Shown piece after piece: positions 54,127-62,575 of a DNA stretch of 64,000 nucleotides. Source of the DNA: Roseomonas sp. E05 (lineage in GTDB: Bacteria; Pseudomonadota; Alphaproteobacteria; Acetobacterales; Acetobacteraceae). Location: positions 1-64,000 of the forward strand of contig NZ_JASIRT010000014.1 of assembly GCF_030063475.1 (NCBI RefSeq), given 5' to 3'. The notes beneath the pieces are model-generated. The model worked only from the letters and a program-made list of their open reading frames with translations. It had not been told where the DNA came from and made no database searches. The translations under genes and the position numbers were made by a program. Each line of letters starts with the position of its first letter. Position 1 is the first letter of the stretch.

Positions 54127-54161
54127 GCGAGGCCGGGGAAGGGCGCTTCCCCCGGCCTCGC
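54127..54161. terminator. GC-rich hairpin between convergent SBP and pdxY genes
   Basis: Arms GCGAGGCCGGGGAAG and CTTCCCCCGGCCTCGC pair over 15 bases with one bulged C and a 4-base loop, between the two convergent stops. No T-run follows. A bidirectional transcription end is the natural reading, not demonstrated. Confidence 0.5.
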
Positions 54162-54180
54162 CCCTGCGTCCGGCGGGCGC

Positions 54181-55041
54181 TCAGCAGGCTTCCGGCAGGA
54201 AGACCCGGCTGGGCGCCACGAACTCCTCCTGCGCCGCGACCGTCAGGATCTCGCGCGAGGCGGCCTCCGAGGTGCGGCGCAGCAGGCCGTAGATGGAGGA
54301 GGCGGCCGCCCCCAGCGCCGCGCCGGCCTGCCCGGTCTTCAGCCGGTGGAACAGGAACAGCGCGGCGATGGCATCGCCCGCGCCGTTCACCGAAAGGGGC
54401 AGCATCGGCGTGCGGATGCGGTGGAAGCTGCCGCCCTCGGCCGCCAGCATCTCGATCTGGTCCTCCGGCGTCTCGGCCACGCGCAGCGAGGTGACCAGAA
54501 CGCAGCGCGGCCCGCCCGGCGCCATCGTGGCCTGCACCATCACCGCCGCCGCCTTGGCCTCCTCCAGCGTGGTCACGGGGCGGCCGGTGAGCCATTCCAG
54601 CTCGAACTGGTTCGGCGTGATGATGTCGGCCGCCGGCACCGCGCGGTCGCGCATGAATTCCGGGATGCCGGGACGGACGAAGATGCCGCGCCCGACATCG
54701 CCGATCACCGGATCGCAGCAGTAGAGCGCGCCGTGCCGCGCGGCCTTCACCCGCGCAGCGGCGCCCAGGATCGCCTCGCCGATGGCGGCATCGCCCATGT
54801 AGCCGGAGAGCACGGCGTCGCAGCGGGGCAGGGCGCCGCGATCCTCGATGCCCTGCACCAGGTCCTGCACCAGCTCGGCCCCGAAGACCTGGCCGCGCCA
54901 GGTGCCATAGCCCGTGTGATTGGAGAACTGCACGGTGTTCACCGCCCAGACCTCGGCGCCCAGCCGCTGCAGCGGGAACATGGCCGAGGCATTGCCGACA
55001 TGACCGTAGGCGACCCAGGACTGGATGGAGAGGATGTTCAT
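54181..55041 (-). CDS. pdxY: Pyridoxal kinase PdxY
   Basis: A 286-residue ribokinase-fold kinase that phosphorylates pyridoxal in the vitamin B6 salvage pathway. Typical features: [28 protein letters not shown] at the start, [41 protein letters not shown], and the anion-hole [13 protein letters not shown] motif with the catalytic Asp. The TGY and PNQFE segments support PdxY. The ATG at 55041 is the natural start. The gene is convergent with the SBP gene. Confidence 0.95.
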   Translation of the reverse strand: MNILSIQSWVAYGHVGNASAMFPLQRLGAEVWAVNTVQFSNHTGYGTWRGQVFGAELVQDLVQGIEDRGALPRCDAVLSGYMGDAAIGEAILGAAARVKAARHGALYCCDPVIGDVGRGIFVRPGIPEFMRDRAVPAADIITPNQFELEWLTGRPVTTLEEAKAAAVMVQATMAPGGPRCVLVTSLRVAETPEDQIEMLAAEGGSFHRIRTPMLPLSVNGAGDAIAALFLFHRLKTGQAGAALGAAASSIYGLLRRTSEAASREILTVAAQEEFVAPSRVFLPEAC

Positions 55042-55599
55042 GCGGACTCCGCTGGCTGCCAGGAGCGCGGAGACTAGGCCAGCGCGGCGCCGGGCGAAAT
55101 CGCCCGGGGCTCGCCGGCTCCCAATTCCGTGATGCGCGGGATCTCGTTGAACCACCGAAAGATGTTGTGGCTTTCTGTGTGCAACCCTACCGTAATGAAA
55201 AGCCACAGGCCGGGAGAAAAGGTGGCATGCGGAATGACTTGCGGATGTGAAGGCGCTACTACAGAACGCCTCGTTCGGCCCTGTAGAGAATTCGGCTGTT
55301 CTTATGGGGGTGGCCCTCGTCTGCACACCTCTGTAGATGCGCTCCGCCTTCCCGGGAGAGATCAGCCCGGCAAACACGGAACGGCCTCCTGTGGTCGCTT
55401 TCGGCTGAAGGCCTCCCGCCTGCCCCCGGTCCAGCGCCTCGGGGGAGGCCGCCGAGCGCCGGCCCTGCGCCGTGCCGGCCTGCCTTCCGGCCCTGTCGCA
55501 AAGCCATCGCGGCTGCCCGGACGTGCAACGCCCCTTTCCCGCCCCCGCCCCCGCCCCTTTCAGGGCCGGTGACGGGACGAACCGGACGGTAGCCCGATT
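55042..55599. other. 558-base intergenic stretch without a recognisable gene
   Basis: No convincing ORF is present. The part at about 55130-55340 is clearly less GC-rich than the chromosome and has codon patterns unlike a gene. One possible hairpin lies at 55259-55286 (CTACAG/CTGTAG around a GCC/GGC inner stem). The last 250 bases are GC-rich and poor in structure; they may hold the promoter of the Sel1-type gene. A small RNA or a decayed mobile insertion are both possible. Confidence 0.4.
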
Positions 55600-57678
55600 A
55601 TGAGCTTTTCGCCTCGCATGCCCCCGCAGCATGGCCGCCCGGAAGGGGATGGAACCATCCGCCCCGATGATGCCGCACCGCCGGTCTCCCCGGCGCGCCC
55701 GCACTGGGCGAAACCGCTTCTCATCGGCAGCCTGGCCTCGCTGACTGCCATGGGCTGGGCAGGCTTCATCTATTTACCGGTCCTGCTGGGGGATACTGCC
55801 GGCGTGCCGGCCCCGCAGGGGCTTGCCGCGCCGGCGGGGCCGCGGGCAGAGCCTTCGGCACCCGGCGCGATGGCCGCCCAAGCCGCCAGCGCGCCGGAGG
55901 AGACAAAGCCGAACAAGGTCGAAGCCCTTCAGGCCGAGATCGCCGAGCTTCTCGCACAGGCCGACCGGATCGACACCGTGCTGACGCGGCTCCAGGCCGC
56001 TGCCGAGCCGCCGGCGGAGCAGGCCGGGGAGGAAGGCAGCCCCTCCCTGGCCGAGGCGGAGGATCTCCTGCTCCAGGCCTCCTCGCTCGCCGCCGGAATT
56101 CCGCCGCCTCCGCCGCCGGGTCCCGAGGCCGCGCCAGATCTTTCTCCGCCCCCGCCAGCCGTCGCGCCCGGAGCGGAGCGCCTCCCCTTGCGGCTTGCCC
56201 TGGTCCACATGCCCGAGGCTGTGCCTCCCCAAGAGCGCATCAGCAGCGACGGCGCCGTGTTGCTGGGCGTGGTTGCCGAGCCGCTTCCTCCGGTCACCGG
56301 CATCGTGCTCGCGGAGCAGCCGGCCTCGGCCCCTCCGCCCGAGGCGCCGCTGGCGGTCATGGAAGCGCAGGCGCCCATTCCGGCCCCTGATGCCGCAGCC
56401 TCGCCGGCCGAGCCACAGGGCGGGCAGGAGCAGGGGGCGCCGGACGCGGCCTCCGGCGCCCCTGCAGCGGAATCCGGCCCGCCGGCCCGGCCGGAGAGCC
56501 CGGCTGATGTCACCGCAGTGCAGGACGCCGCAGCGCAGGATGAGGCGCCCGCTCCAGGTCCGCCAGTCACGGCCGAAGCATCCGCCGCTACGGCGTCCCC
56601 TGATCCGAAGACGCCGCCGGCCGCCACGGCGGAAGCGGGCGGCGACCGCGCGGGCACGGCTGAAGCGCCGGCGGCCAAGGCGGCCGCCCGGGACGATGCC
56701 GCAGCCGCGCCTCCTGTGGCGCTGCGCCCCGCGCCGCCCGCATCGGGGCGGAACACCCAGATGCCCGTGGCGGTGCCGGAGCCCGCGCCCGCCCCGCCGG
56801 AGAAGGCCGAGCCGCCGCTCTCACGCGCGGCGCTGGCGGCGCTCCTGCGGCGCGCCGAGGAAAAGCTCGCCCTGGGCGACCTGGCCGCCGCCCGGGCGCT
56901 TTACCGGGAGGCGGCACAGGGCGGCAGCAGCCGGGCCGCGGCGGCGCTGGGCCGCACCTACGAGGAAGACTTCCTGCGCGGCATCGGGGCGACGGGCGTT
57001 GAGGCCGACTCCCTGCTTGCCGCGATCTGGGCGCGCCGGGCGGAGGTGCTGGCCGCATCGGAGCCGCAGCCATCCGCCGCTCCGCCAGCGCCGGGCGGCG
57101 CAGCACCGCCGCAAGCCGCTGCCGCACCGCCGGGTCAGCCGGCCTCCTCCGAGCCGGCCACGCCGGCGCGGCCGCAAGCCGAGGCCGCGCCGCCGCCCCA
57201 ACCCGCGCCTTCCGAGGCAGCCCCCGCCGCGCCGCCGCAATCCGCGGCCGCCTCGCCACGGCAGCCGGCGCCTCCCGAGCCGGCCGCATCCTCGCGCCCG
57301 CAGGTGGCGGTGGCTCCGCCAGGCGCCGAATCGCCCGCGCCCGCGGAGCCACCCGCCGCCAGGGGCCAGGCCGCTCAGCCGCGCTCCGCCCCCGCGGTCG
57401 CGCCGGAGGAGCTGGAAGCGGTGATCCGCCGCGCGGACGCAATGCTCGCCCTGCGCGACATTTCCGCCGCCCGGCTGCTCTACGCCTATGCGGCCGAGGC
57501 CGGCAGCGGCCGCGCCGCCGCGGCCCTGGGCCGCACCTATGACCCGGGCTTCCTGGAAGGGATCGGCGCGCGGGGCATCCGCCCCGACCCCGCCCAGGCC
57601 GCGCACTGGTACCGGCGGGCAATCTCCCTCGGTGAGGCGCAGGCCGCCACTGCGCTCTCCCGGCTGGAGCGGCGCTGA
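55600..57678 (+). CDS. Pro/Ala-rich membrane-anchored protein with two Sel1-like repeats
   Basis: A 692-residue protein. A single hydrophobic segment ([25 protein letters not shown], residues about 38-62) anchors it with the C-terminal part outside. A long Pro/Ala/Glu-rich linker of about 340 residues leads to two related Sel1/TPR-like modules at about 407-490 and 605-692, sharing [38 protein letters not shown]. A second Pro/Ala linker separates them. The domain order is common in Roseomonas-like genomes. The TAXI binding protein gene follows 33 bases downstream. Confidence 0.75.
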   Translation: MSFSPRMPPQHGRPEGDGTIRPDDAAPPVSPARPHWAKPLLIGSLASLTAMGWAGFIYLPVLLGDTAGVPAPQGLAAPAGPRAEPSAPGAMAAQAASAPEETKPNKVEALQAEIAELLAQADRIDTVLTRLQAAAEPPAEQAGEEGSPSLAEAEDLLLQASSLAAGIPPPPPPGPEAAPDLSPPPPAVAPGAERLPLRLALVHMPEAVPPQERISSDGAVLLGVVAEPLPPVTGIVLAEQPASAPPPEAPLAVMEAQAPIPAPDAAASPAEPQGGQEQGAPDAASGAPAAESGPPARPESPADVTAVQDAAAQDEAPAPGPPVTAEASAATASPDPKTPPAATAEAGGDRAGTAEAPAAKAAARDDAAAAPPVALRPAPPASGRNTQMPVAVPEPAPAPPEKAEPPLSRAALAALLRRAEEKLALGDLAAARALYREAAQGGSSRAAAALGRTYEEDFLRGIGATGVEADSLLAAIWARRAEVLAASEPQPSAAPPAPGGAAPPQAAAAPPGQPASSEPATPARPQAEAAPPPQPAPSEAAPAAPPQSAAASPRQPAPPEPAASSRPQVAVAPPGAESPAPAEPPAARGQAAQPRSAPAVAPEELEAVIRRADAMLALRDISAARLLYAYAAEAGSGRAAAALGRTYDPGFLEGIGARGIRPDPAQAAHWYRRAISLGEAQAATALSRLERR

Positions 57679-57711
57679 GCGGCAAGGCATCGCATGGAGG
57701 AGGGGACAAGG

Positions 57712-58677
57712 ATGACGGAGCTTTCCATCGGCCGGCGCGCCGCCCTGCTGGCCGGCGCGGCCGGCCTGCTGGCCAGCCCGGCGGCCCTCGCGCAGGGCGC
57801 CCGCCGCAGCATGGCGGAGATGACACGGGATGCGAATGCCGGCACGGTGGGCGTGATCTCCGGCGGAGTGGACGGCACCTATATCCGCATCGCCGCCGAC
57901 CTGGCCGCCGTGCTCGACGAGGGCGACCACCTGCGCGTGCTGCCGGTCGTCGGCAAGGGATCGCTGCAGAACATTTCCGACCTGCTCTACCTGCGCGGCA
58001 TCGACCTCGCCATCGTGCAGTCCGATGTACTGGCGGCGGCGACGCGGGAGCGGCTCTATCCCGGCGTCGGCCAGCTCGTGCAGTACATCACCAAGCTCTA
58101 TGACGAGGAGGTGCACATCCTTGCCCGGCGCGACATCGAACGCGTCGAGGATCTCGCCGGCCAGCCGGTGAATGTGGACCTGCGCGGCAGCGGCACCGCG
58201 ATGACGGCCGCGCTCATCTTCAGTGCGCTCGGCGTGGAGATCCGGCCGGTCTACACGCCGCAGGACACGGCGCTGGAGCGGTTGCGGCGAGGGGATATCG
58301 CCGCGCTCGTCTACGTCGCCGGCAAGCCGGCCCGCCTGTTCTCCGGGGTGCGCGCGGAGGAGGATCTGCACCTGCTCTCGCTGCCGCTCGTCCCGGCTTT
58401 GCTGGAGACCTATCTGCCGGCCTCCATCCGGAACGCCGACTATCCCGCCCTGGTGCCGGAGGACGGGCCGGTGCAGACCGTGGCGGTGGGCGCCGTCCTG
58501 GCCGTCTATGCCTGGAAGCCGGGCACCGAGCGCTATGCCAAGGTGGTGCGCTTCCTGGAGCGCTTCCGCAGCAAGTTCCCCGAGCTGCTGCAGCCGCCGC
58601 GCCACCCGAAATGGCGCGAGGTCAACCTGACGGCGCAGGTGCCGGGCTGGACGCGCTTCGCCCCGGCCTCGGAATAA
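57712..58677 (+). CDS. TAXI-family TRAP transporter solute-binding protein
   Basis: A 321-residue exported binding protein of the TAXI branch. The signal (IGRRAALLAGAAGLLASPAALAQ) is followed by GTVGVISGGVDGTYIRIAADLAAVLDEG, RVLPVVGKGSLQNISDLLYLRGIDLAIVQSDV and YVAGKPARLFSGV. No TRAP membrane components are near. The ATG at 57712 has a GGAGGAGGGG site; the ATG six codons upstream lies within that site. Co-transcription with the Sel1-type protein just upstream is likely. Confidence 0.88.
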   Translation: MTELSIGRRAALLAGAAGLLASPAALAQGARRSMAEMTRDANAGTVGVISGGVDGTYIRIAADLAAVLDEGDHLRVLPVVGKGSLQNISDLLYLRGIDLAIVQSDVLAAATRERLYPGVGQLVQYITKLYDEEVHILARRDIERVEDLAGQPVNVDLRGSGTAMTAALIFSALGVEIRPVYTPQDTALERLRRGDIAALVYVAGKPARLFSGVRAEEDLHLLSLPLVPALLETYLPASIRNADYPALVPEDGPVQTVAVGAVLAVYAWKPGTERYAKVVRFLERFRSKFPELLQPPRHPKWREVNLTAQVPGWTRFAPASE

Positions 58678-58725
58678 CGCACGGCCCGGGAAGGGCACCC
58701 GCCGTCGCCGGCGGGCCGCCCTGGG

Positions 58726-59478
58726 TCAGGCGGTGCGGCCGCCATCCACCGGCAGCAGCACGCCGGTGATGAAGCTGGTCTGGTCCTCGGCCAGCCAGAC
58801 GCAGGCATTGGCGATGTCGTGCGGCGTGGACATGCGGCCGAGCGGGATGGTGCCGACGAAGCGCGCGCGGTTCTCCGGCGTGTCCTCGGTGCCCATGAAG
58901 TCGGTCAGCAGGGCGGTGGCGCCCATCACCGGGCAGATGGCGTTGACCCGGATGTTCTCGGGCGCCAGCTCCAGCGCCATCGCCTGGGTGATGGTGTTCA
59001 CCGCGCCCTTGGTGCCGTTGTACCAGACCAGGCCCGGCCGCGGCCGGAGACCGGCCGTGGAGGAGATGTTGATGATCGAGCCGCCGCGCCCCTGCTTGCG
59101 GAGCACCGGCAGCGCCGCCTGGGTCATCCAGTAGATGGACTTGACGTTGACGGCATAGACCTTGTCGAAGGTCGCCTCGTCCACGTTCAGGATCGGGCCG
59201 TTCCTGTGGGTGGTGCCGGCATTGTTCACCACGACGTCGAGGCCGCCGAAGGCGTCCTGCGCGGCCTGCACCATGGCCTCCACGTCCGGGCCCTTGGAGA
59301 CGTCGCCGCTGACGGCGATGGCGCCGTTGCCGATGGCCTTCGCCACGCTCTCGGCGCCCGCCTTGTTCAGGTCGGCCACCACCACCCGGGCGCCCTCCTT
59401 CGCGAACCGCTCCGCGATGCCCTGGCCGAAGCCGGAGGCCGCGCCGGTGACGAGCGCGATCTTGCCCTGGAGTCGCAT
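58726..59478 (-). CDS. SDR-family oxidoreductase
   Basis: A 250-residue classical short-chain dehydrogenase. Cofactor motif VTGAASGFGQGIAERFA (TGxxxGxG), the NNAG motif in VVVNNAGTTHRNG, and the catalytic Ser-Tyr-Lys set in NISSTAGLRPRPGLVWYNGTKGAV. The Asp in VVVADLNK after the second strand suggests NAD(H). The closest group is the glucose 1-dehydrogenase/3-ketoacyl reductase-like SDRs that use 3-oxo substrates; the substrate is unknown. The gene faces the TAXI gene convergently. Confidence 0.92.
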   Translation of the reverse strand: MRLQGKIALVTGAASGFGQGIAERFAKEGARVVVADLNKAGAESVAKAIGNGAIAVSGDVSKGPDVEAMVQAAQDAFGGLDVVVNNAGTTHRNGPILNVDEATFDKVYAVNVKSIYWMTQAALPVLRKQGRGGSIINISSTAGLRPRPGLVWYNGTKGAVNTITQAMALELAPENIRVNAICPVMGATALLTDFMGTEDTPENRARFVGTIPLGRMSTPHDIANACVWLAEDQTSFITGVLLPVDGGRTA

Positions 59479-59716
59479 GGGTTTCCTTCCCGTTGCTGCA
59501 TGATCCCGGCCGGCGGCTCCGGCCTGGGGCGCAAGGTCGTGGATCGGCGCGGCCGGGTCAATCGCCCCCCTCCGGCCGCGGGTCCGCGGCCGCGCCCGGC
59601 CGCCTGCGCGTCAGGCCGGGGGGCGCACGGTCGCCACACCGGGCATTCCGCGCCCTGAATCGTTCGCAAGCTCCGACTGCGCGCGGGCGCGCCCCGCCCG
59701 CCCCCGAGGGGGGGCG

Positions 59717-59824
59717 ATGCCTCCGGCGGGCGGCGTGCTGCATGCGGCCGGCGAGCTGTCCCGCCAGTCCGGGCGCCTCGGCGCCGAGGCGAAGCCCTTC
59801 CTCTCCGGCGTCAAGGCCGCCTGA
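59717..59824 (+). pseudogene. Apparent remnant of a chemoreceptor C-terminus
   Basis: A 35-codon frame ends GGVLHAAGELSRQSGRL and EAKPFLSGVKAA. It resembles the C-terminal tail of methyl-accepting chemotaxis proteins, whose final helices show AAxELSRQxxxLxxEVxxFLxxVRAA. No coding sequence for the rest of a receptor exists upstream in any frame: the preceding 200 bases read as unrelated or intergenic. It is best read as a decayed end, lying 99 bases before rpmE. Confidence 0.45.
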
Positions 59825-59923
59825 GGCAGGCATCAACGGTTGCGCCGCAAGGCCCTGGCGGCTAGAAGCGGCGCTTCCGTGCGGCCGGTCGGCATCGGCT
59901 GCTCCAGCAGAGAAAAGTGCGCC

Positions 59924-60154
59924 ATGAAGCCCGATATCCACCCGGACTACCACGAGATCACCATCATCATGACGGATGGGACCACCTACAAGACCAAGTC
60001 CTGCATGGGCAAGGAAGGTGACACCCTCCGGCTGGACATCGATCCGAAGTCCCATCCGGCCTGGACCGGCCAGCAGCGCATCATCGACACCGGTGGCCAG
60101 ATCGCCAAGTTCAACAAGAGGTTCGCCGGCATCGGCGCGCGCAAGAAGGCCTGA
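59924..60154 (+). CDS. rpmE: 50S ribosomal protein L31
   Basis: A 76-residue L31 protein. Family segments: [40 protein letters not shown] and [13 protein letters not shown]. The pair of CxxC zinc ligands found in the zinc-bound form is absent, so this is the zinc-independent version. A weak AGAGAAAAG site precedes the ATG at 59924. A strong terminator closes the gene. Confidence 0.96.
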   Translation: MKPDIHPDYHEITIIMTDGTTYKTKSCMGKEGDTLRLDIDPKSHPAWTGQQRIIDTGGQIAKFNKRFAGIGARKKA

Positions 60155-60184
60155 GAAGGCCGCGCGAGAACCGGACGCGAAGTG

Positions 60185-60219
60185 GCGCCGCCCCCCCTTG
60201 AACCGGGGGGCGGCGCTTT
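60185..60219 (+). terminator. Rho-independent terminator of rpmE
   Basis: Arms GCGCCGCCCCCC and GGGGGGCGGCGC form a 12-base-pair perfect stem with an 8-base loop, followed by TTT and a CCATTTC tract. It lies 30 bases after the rpmE stop. Its loop includes CTTGAA, which should not be mistaken for a heat-shock promoter element. Confidence 0.8.
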
Positions 60220-60358
60220 CCATTTCAGGGCCTGCCAGCGGTGCCCGGCTATCGGGGCCGCCGGTGTGGTCGGGTTGCGATGGGTCGCCCAGATGGGGGC
60301 CTGGAAGCGCCGGACCGCCGCACAACGGACCTTGCTTGCCCAAGGAGGCTCCTGGACC

Positions 60359-60832
60359 ATGAACACGTTTGATCCGCTGTTCCGCTCCGCCATCGGCTTC
60401 GACCGCCTGACGCGGCTGATGGACACCGCCCGCTCCGCGGCGGAAGGCCCTGCCTACCCTCCCTACAACATCGAGAGGACCGCCGAGGACTCCTACGTCC
60501 TGACCATGGCCGTGGCCGGCTTCGCGCCGGAGGACCTCGAGATCATGATGCAGGACAACGTCCTGCTGGTCACCGGCAAGGCCAGCCAGCAGCCCGAGCA
60601 GGAGCGCCGCTTCCTGTATCGCGGCATCGCCGGCCGTGCCTTCGAGCGCCGCTTCGTCCTGGCCGACCATATCCAGGTCGAGGGTGCGGAGCTCTCCAAC
60701 GGTCTGCTGCATGTCGCGCTGAAGCGGCAGGTGCCCGAGGCCCTCAAGCCTCGCCGCATCGCCATCGCCAATGCGCAGCCGCACCCGCAGCCGGTGCTGG
60801 AGGGCGAGAAGGACACGCCGCTCGCCGCCTGA
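60359..60832 (+). CDS. Hsp20/alpha-crystallin family small heat shock protein
   Basis: A 157-residue small heat shock protein of the IbpA type. The crystallin core runs from YPPYNIERTAEDSYVLTMAVAGFAPEDLEI to LSNGLLHVALKRQVPEALKPRRIAI, including the conserved GVLTI-like LLHVALKR stretch. It binds unfolding proteins in the cytoplasm and hands them to Hsp70. An AAGGAGG site precedes the ATG at 60359. It has its own terminator after the stop. Confidence 0.95.
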   Translation: MNTFDPLFRSAIGFDRLTRLMDTARSAAEGPAYPPYNIERTAEDSYVLTMAVAGFAPEDLEIMMQDNVLLVTGKASQQPEQERRFLYRGIAGRAFERRFVLADHIQVEGAELSNGLLHVALKRQVPEALKPRRIAIANAQPHPQPVLEGEKDTPLAA

Positions 60833-60855
60833 CGGCCCGAGCCCATGTCGATGCG

Positions 60856-60886
60856 CGGCCGGGGTGGCGACACCCCGGCCGTTTTT
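60856..60886 (+). terminator. Rho-independent terminator of hsp20
   Basis: Perfect 11-base-pair stem CGGCCGGGGTG/CACCCCGGCCG with a GCGA loop, followed by TTTTT. It lies 24 bases after the hsp20 stop. Confidence 0.9.
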
Positions 60887-60920
60887 GTTCGCGCGGCCGC
60901 AGGGCGCCCGGGGCAGCAAC

Positions 60921-60943
60921 GTGCGAACAGCATGTGTTCGCAC
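60921..60943. promoter_or_regulatory. Perfect inverted repeat upstream of the rhlE-type helicase
   Basis: GTGCGAACA and TGTTCGCAC are perfect 9-base arms around a 5-base centre (GCATG). The site lies 235 bases before the helicase ATG, in a 291-base gap with no gene. It could be an operator or an mRNA hairpin; no T-run follows. The internal GAAC-N7-GTTC pattern is not the direct-repeat LexA box of alphaproteobacteria. Confidence 0.4.
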
Positions 60944-61177
60944 TTGCGTCATGCGCGGCGGGCGCGCATATGAGCTTCGCCGGCACCCACAGGCTGCCGG
61001 CCGTGCCCTGGTTGCGTGAAGGCTCGCCCCGCTCGAAGCGGTGGCAAGCCCTGGCCAGGGCCCCGGGCGACAAGGCCCCGGCTTTCCTGTGTTTCGGTAC
61101 GACCCATCCACGCGGGGCGTCCTGAGCCCCTCAACCGGTGCGGCCGCATGGCCGGCGCCGAACCTCGGATGTGTTCA

Positions 61178-62509
61178 ATGACCGACTTCAACGCCCTTGG
61201 CCTGGCCGAGCCGCTGCTGCGCGCGCTCGCCGACGAAGGCTACACCACCCCGACCCCGATCCAGGCCCAGGCCATTCCGCTGGTGCTGCAGGGGCGGGAC
61301 CTTCTGGGCATCGCCCAGACCGGCACCGGCAAGACCGCGGCCTTCGCGCTGCCGCTGCTGCACCACCTCGCCGCACGCCGGGCGCAGGCGCCGCGCGGCG
61401 GCTGCCGGGCGCTGATCCTCTCGCCCACGCGCGAGCTGGCCTCGCAGATCCACGACAGCATCCGCGCCTATGGCCGGCATATCGGCCTGACCTCCACCGT
61501 GATCTTCGGCGGTGTCGGCGCGCGGCCGCAGATCCAGGCGCTGGCGCGCGGCGTGGACATCCTGGTGGCCACGCCGGGCCGGCTGCTCGATCACATCCAG
61601 GCCGGCGCCGCCCGCCTGCAGACGGTCGAGGTGCTGGTGCTGGACGAGGCCGACCAGATGCTGGACCGTGGCTTCTGGCCCGCCATCCGCAAGCTGACGG
61701 GGATGATGTCGAAGAACCGGCAGACGCTGTTCTTCAGCGCCACCATGCCCACCGAGATCGCCAAGATCGCCAACGAGCTGCTGCAGGACCCCGCGAAGGT
61801 CTCGGTCACGCCGGTGGCTTCCACTGCCGAGCGCGTCGAGCAGCGGCTGATCCATATCGACGCCAGCCGCAAGCGCGTGCTCCTCGCCGAGATGCTGCGC
61901 GACCCGGCGATCGGCCGTGCGCTGGTCTTCGCGCGGACGAAGCATGGCGCCGACCGGGTGGCCAAGCATCTGGTGGCCGAGGGCATCAACGCCCATGCGA
62001 TCCACGGCGACCGCTCGCAGGGGCAGCGCGAGCGGGCGCTGGCGGAGTTCCGCAACGGCCGCGCGCCGATCCTGGTGGCAACCGACATCGCCTCCCGCGG
62101 CATCGATGTGGATGGCGTGACGCATGTCTTCCAGTTCGACCTGCCGGACACGCCGGAGGCCTATGTCCACCGCATCGGCCGCACGGCCCGCGCCGGAGCG
62201 AGCGGCGAGGCGGTCGCCTTCTGCGCGCCGGACGAGCTGGCGAAGCTGAAGGCGGTCGAGAAGCTGATCGCCATGCGGATCCCCGCCGAGGACCGCCGCA
62301 GCGAGGCCGCCCGTGCCGAAGCCGCGGCCGGGGCGCCGAAGCCCGCGCCACGCGGCCGTGGCGCGCGCCCGCAAGGTGCTGCGGGCCGGCCACAGGGGCA
62401 GGGGCGCCCGCAGGGCGCCGGCCGGGGCAGCATGCCGCCGCGCGGCGGCATGCCCGAGCGGAAGGATCGCGGCTGGCGCAACGCCGACTTCCGCGACAGC
62501 GGGCGCTGA
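61178..62509 (+). CDS. rhlE: DEAD-box ATP-dependent RNA helicase (RhlE-like)
   Basis: A 443-residue helicase. Motifs in order: Q motif PTPIQAQAIP, Walker A AQTGTGKT, PTRELASQ, GG and TPGRL, DEAD, SAT, FARTKHGAD, and RGIDVDGVTHVFQFDLPDTPEAYVHRIGRTARAG. The C-terminal 80 residues are Arg/Gly/Pro-rich, the RNA-binding tail of RhlE-type helicases, which work in ribosome assembly and mRNA decay, often in cold. The ATG at 61178 starts the conserved domain. A 291-base leader precedes it. Confidence 0.93.
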   Translation: MTDFNALGLAEPLLRALADEGYTTPTPIQAQAIPLVLQGRDLLGIAQTGTGKTAAFALPLLHHLAARRAQAPRGGCRALILSPTRELASQIHDSIRAYGRHIGLTSTVIFGGVGARPQIQALARGVDILVATPGRLLDHIQAGAARLQTVEVLVLDEADQMLDRGFWPAIRKLTGMMSKNRQTLFFSATMPTEIAKIANELLQDPAKVSVTPVASTAERVEQRLIHIDASRKRVLLAEMLRDPAIGRALVFARTKHGADRVAKHLVAEGINAHAIHGDRSQGQRERALAEFRNGRAPILVATDIASRGIDVDGVTHVFQFDLPDTPEAYVHRIGRTARAGASGEAVAFCAPDELAKLKAVEKLIAMRIPAEDRRSEAARAEAAAGAPKPAPRGRGARPQGAAGRPQGQGRPQGAGRGSMPPRGGMPERKDRGWRNADFRDSGR

Positions 62510-62521
62510 GGATCTGAGAGG

Positions 62522-62554
62522 GGGCCGGGGGATGCAAGTCTCCCGGCCCTTTTT
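62522..62554 (+). terminator. Rho-independent terminator of the helicase gene
   Basis: Arms GGGCCGGG and CCCGGCCC with a 12-base loop, followed by a run of five T, placed 13 bases after the helicase stop and before the convergent MFS gene. Confidence 0.8.
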
Positions 62555-62575
62555 CACTTCGGGAGGCCTGGCCGC

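Noticed and set aside
55129-55572. A 147-codon open frame in the gene-free stretch before the Sel1-type gene
   Set aside because: The translation has no domain, changes composition midway and lacks a ribosome binding site; it spans the boundary from lower-GC to high-GC DNA.
60190-60225. CTTGAA...CCATTT resembling a heat-shock (RpoH) promoter upstream of hsp20
   Set aside because: CTTGAA lies in the loop of the rpmE terminator hairpin and the spacing to CCATTT is too long for the alphaproteobacterial RpoH consensus. The terminator explains the sequence better.
60921-60943. LexA box upstream of the helicase gene
   Set aside because: The site is an inverted GAAC-N7-GTTC, whereas alphaproteobacterial LexA binds a direct repeat GTTC-N7-GTTC, and the Gram-positive box has a 4-base spacer. 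It is kept only as an unassigned palindrome.
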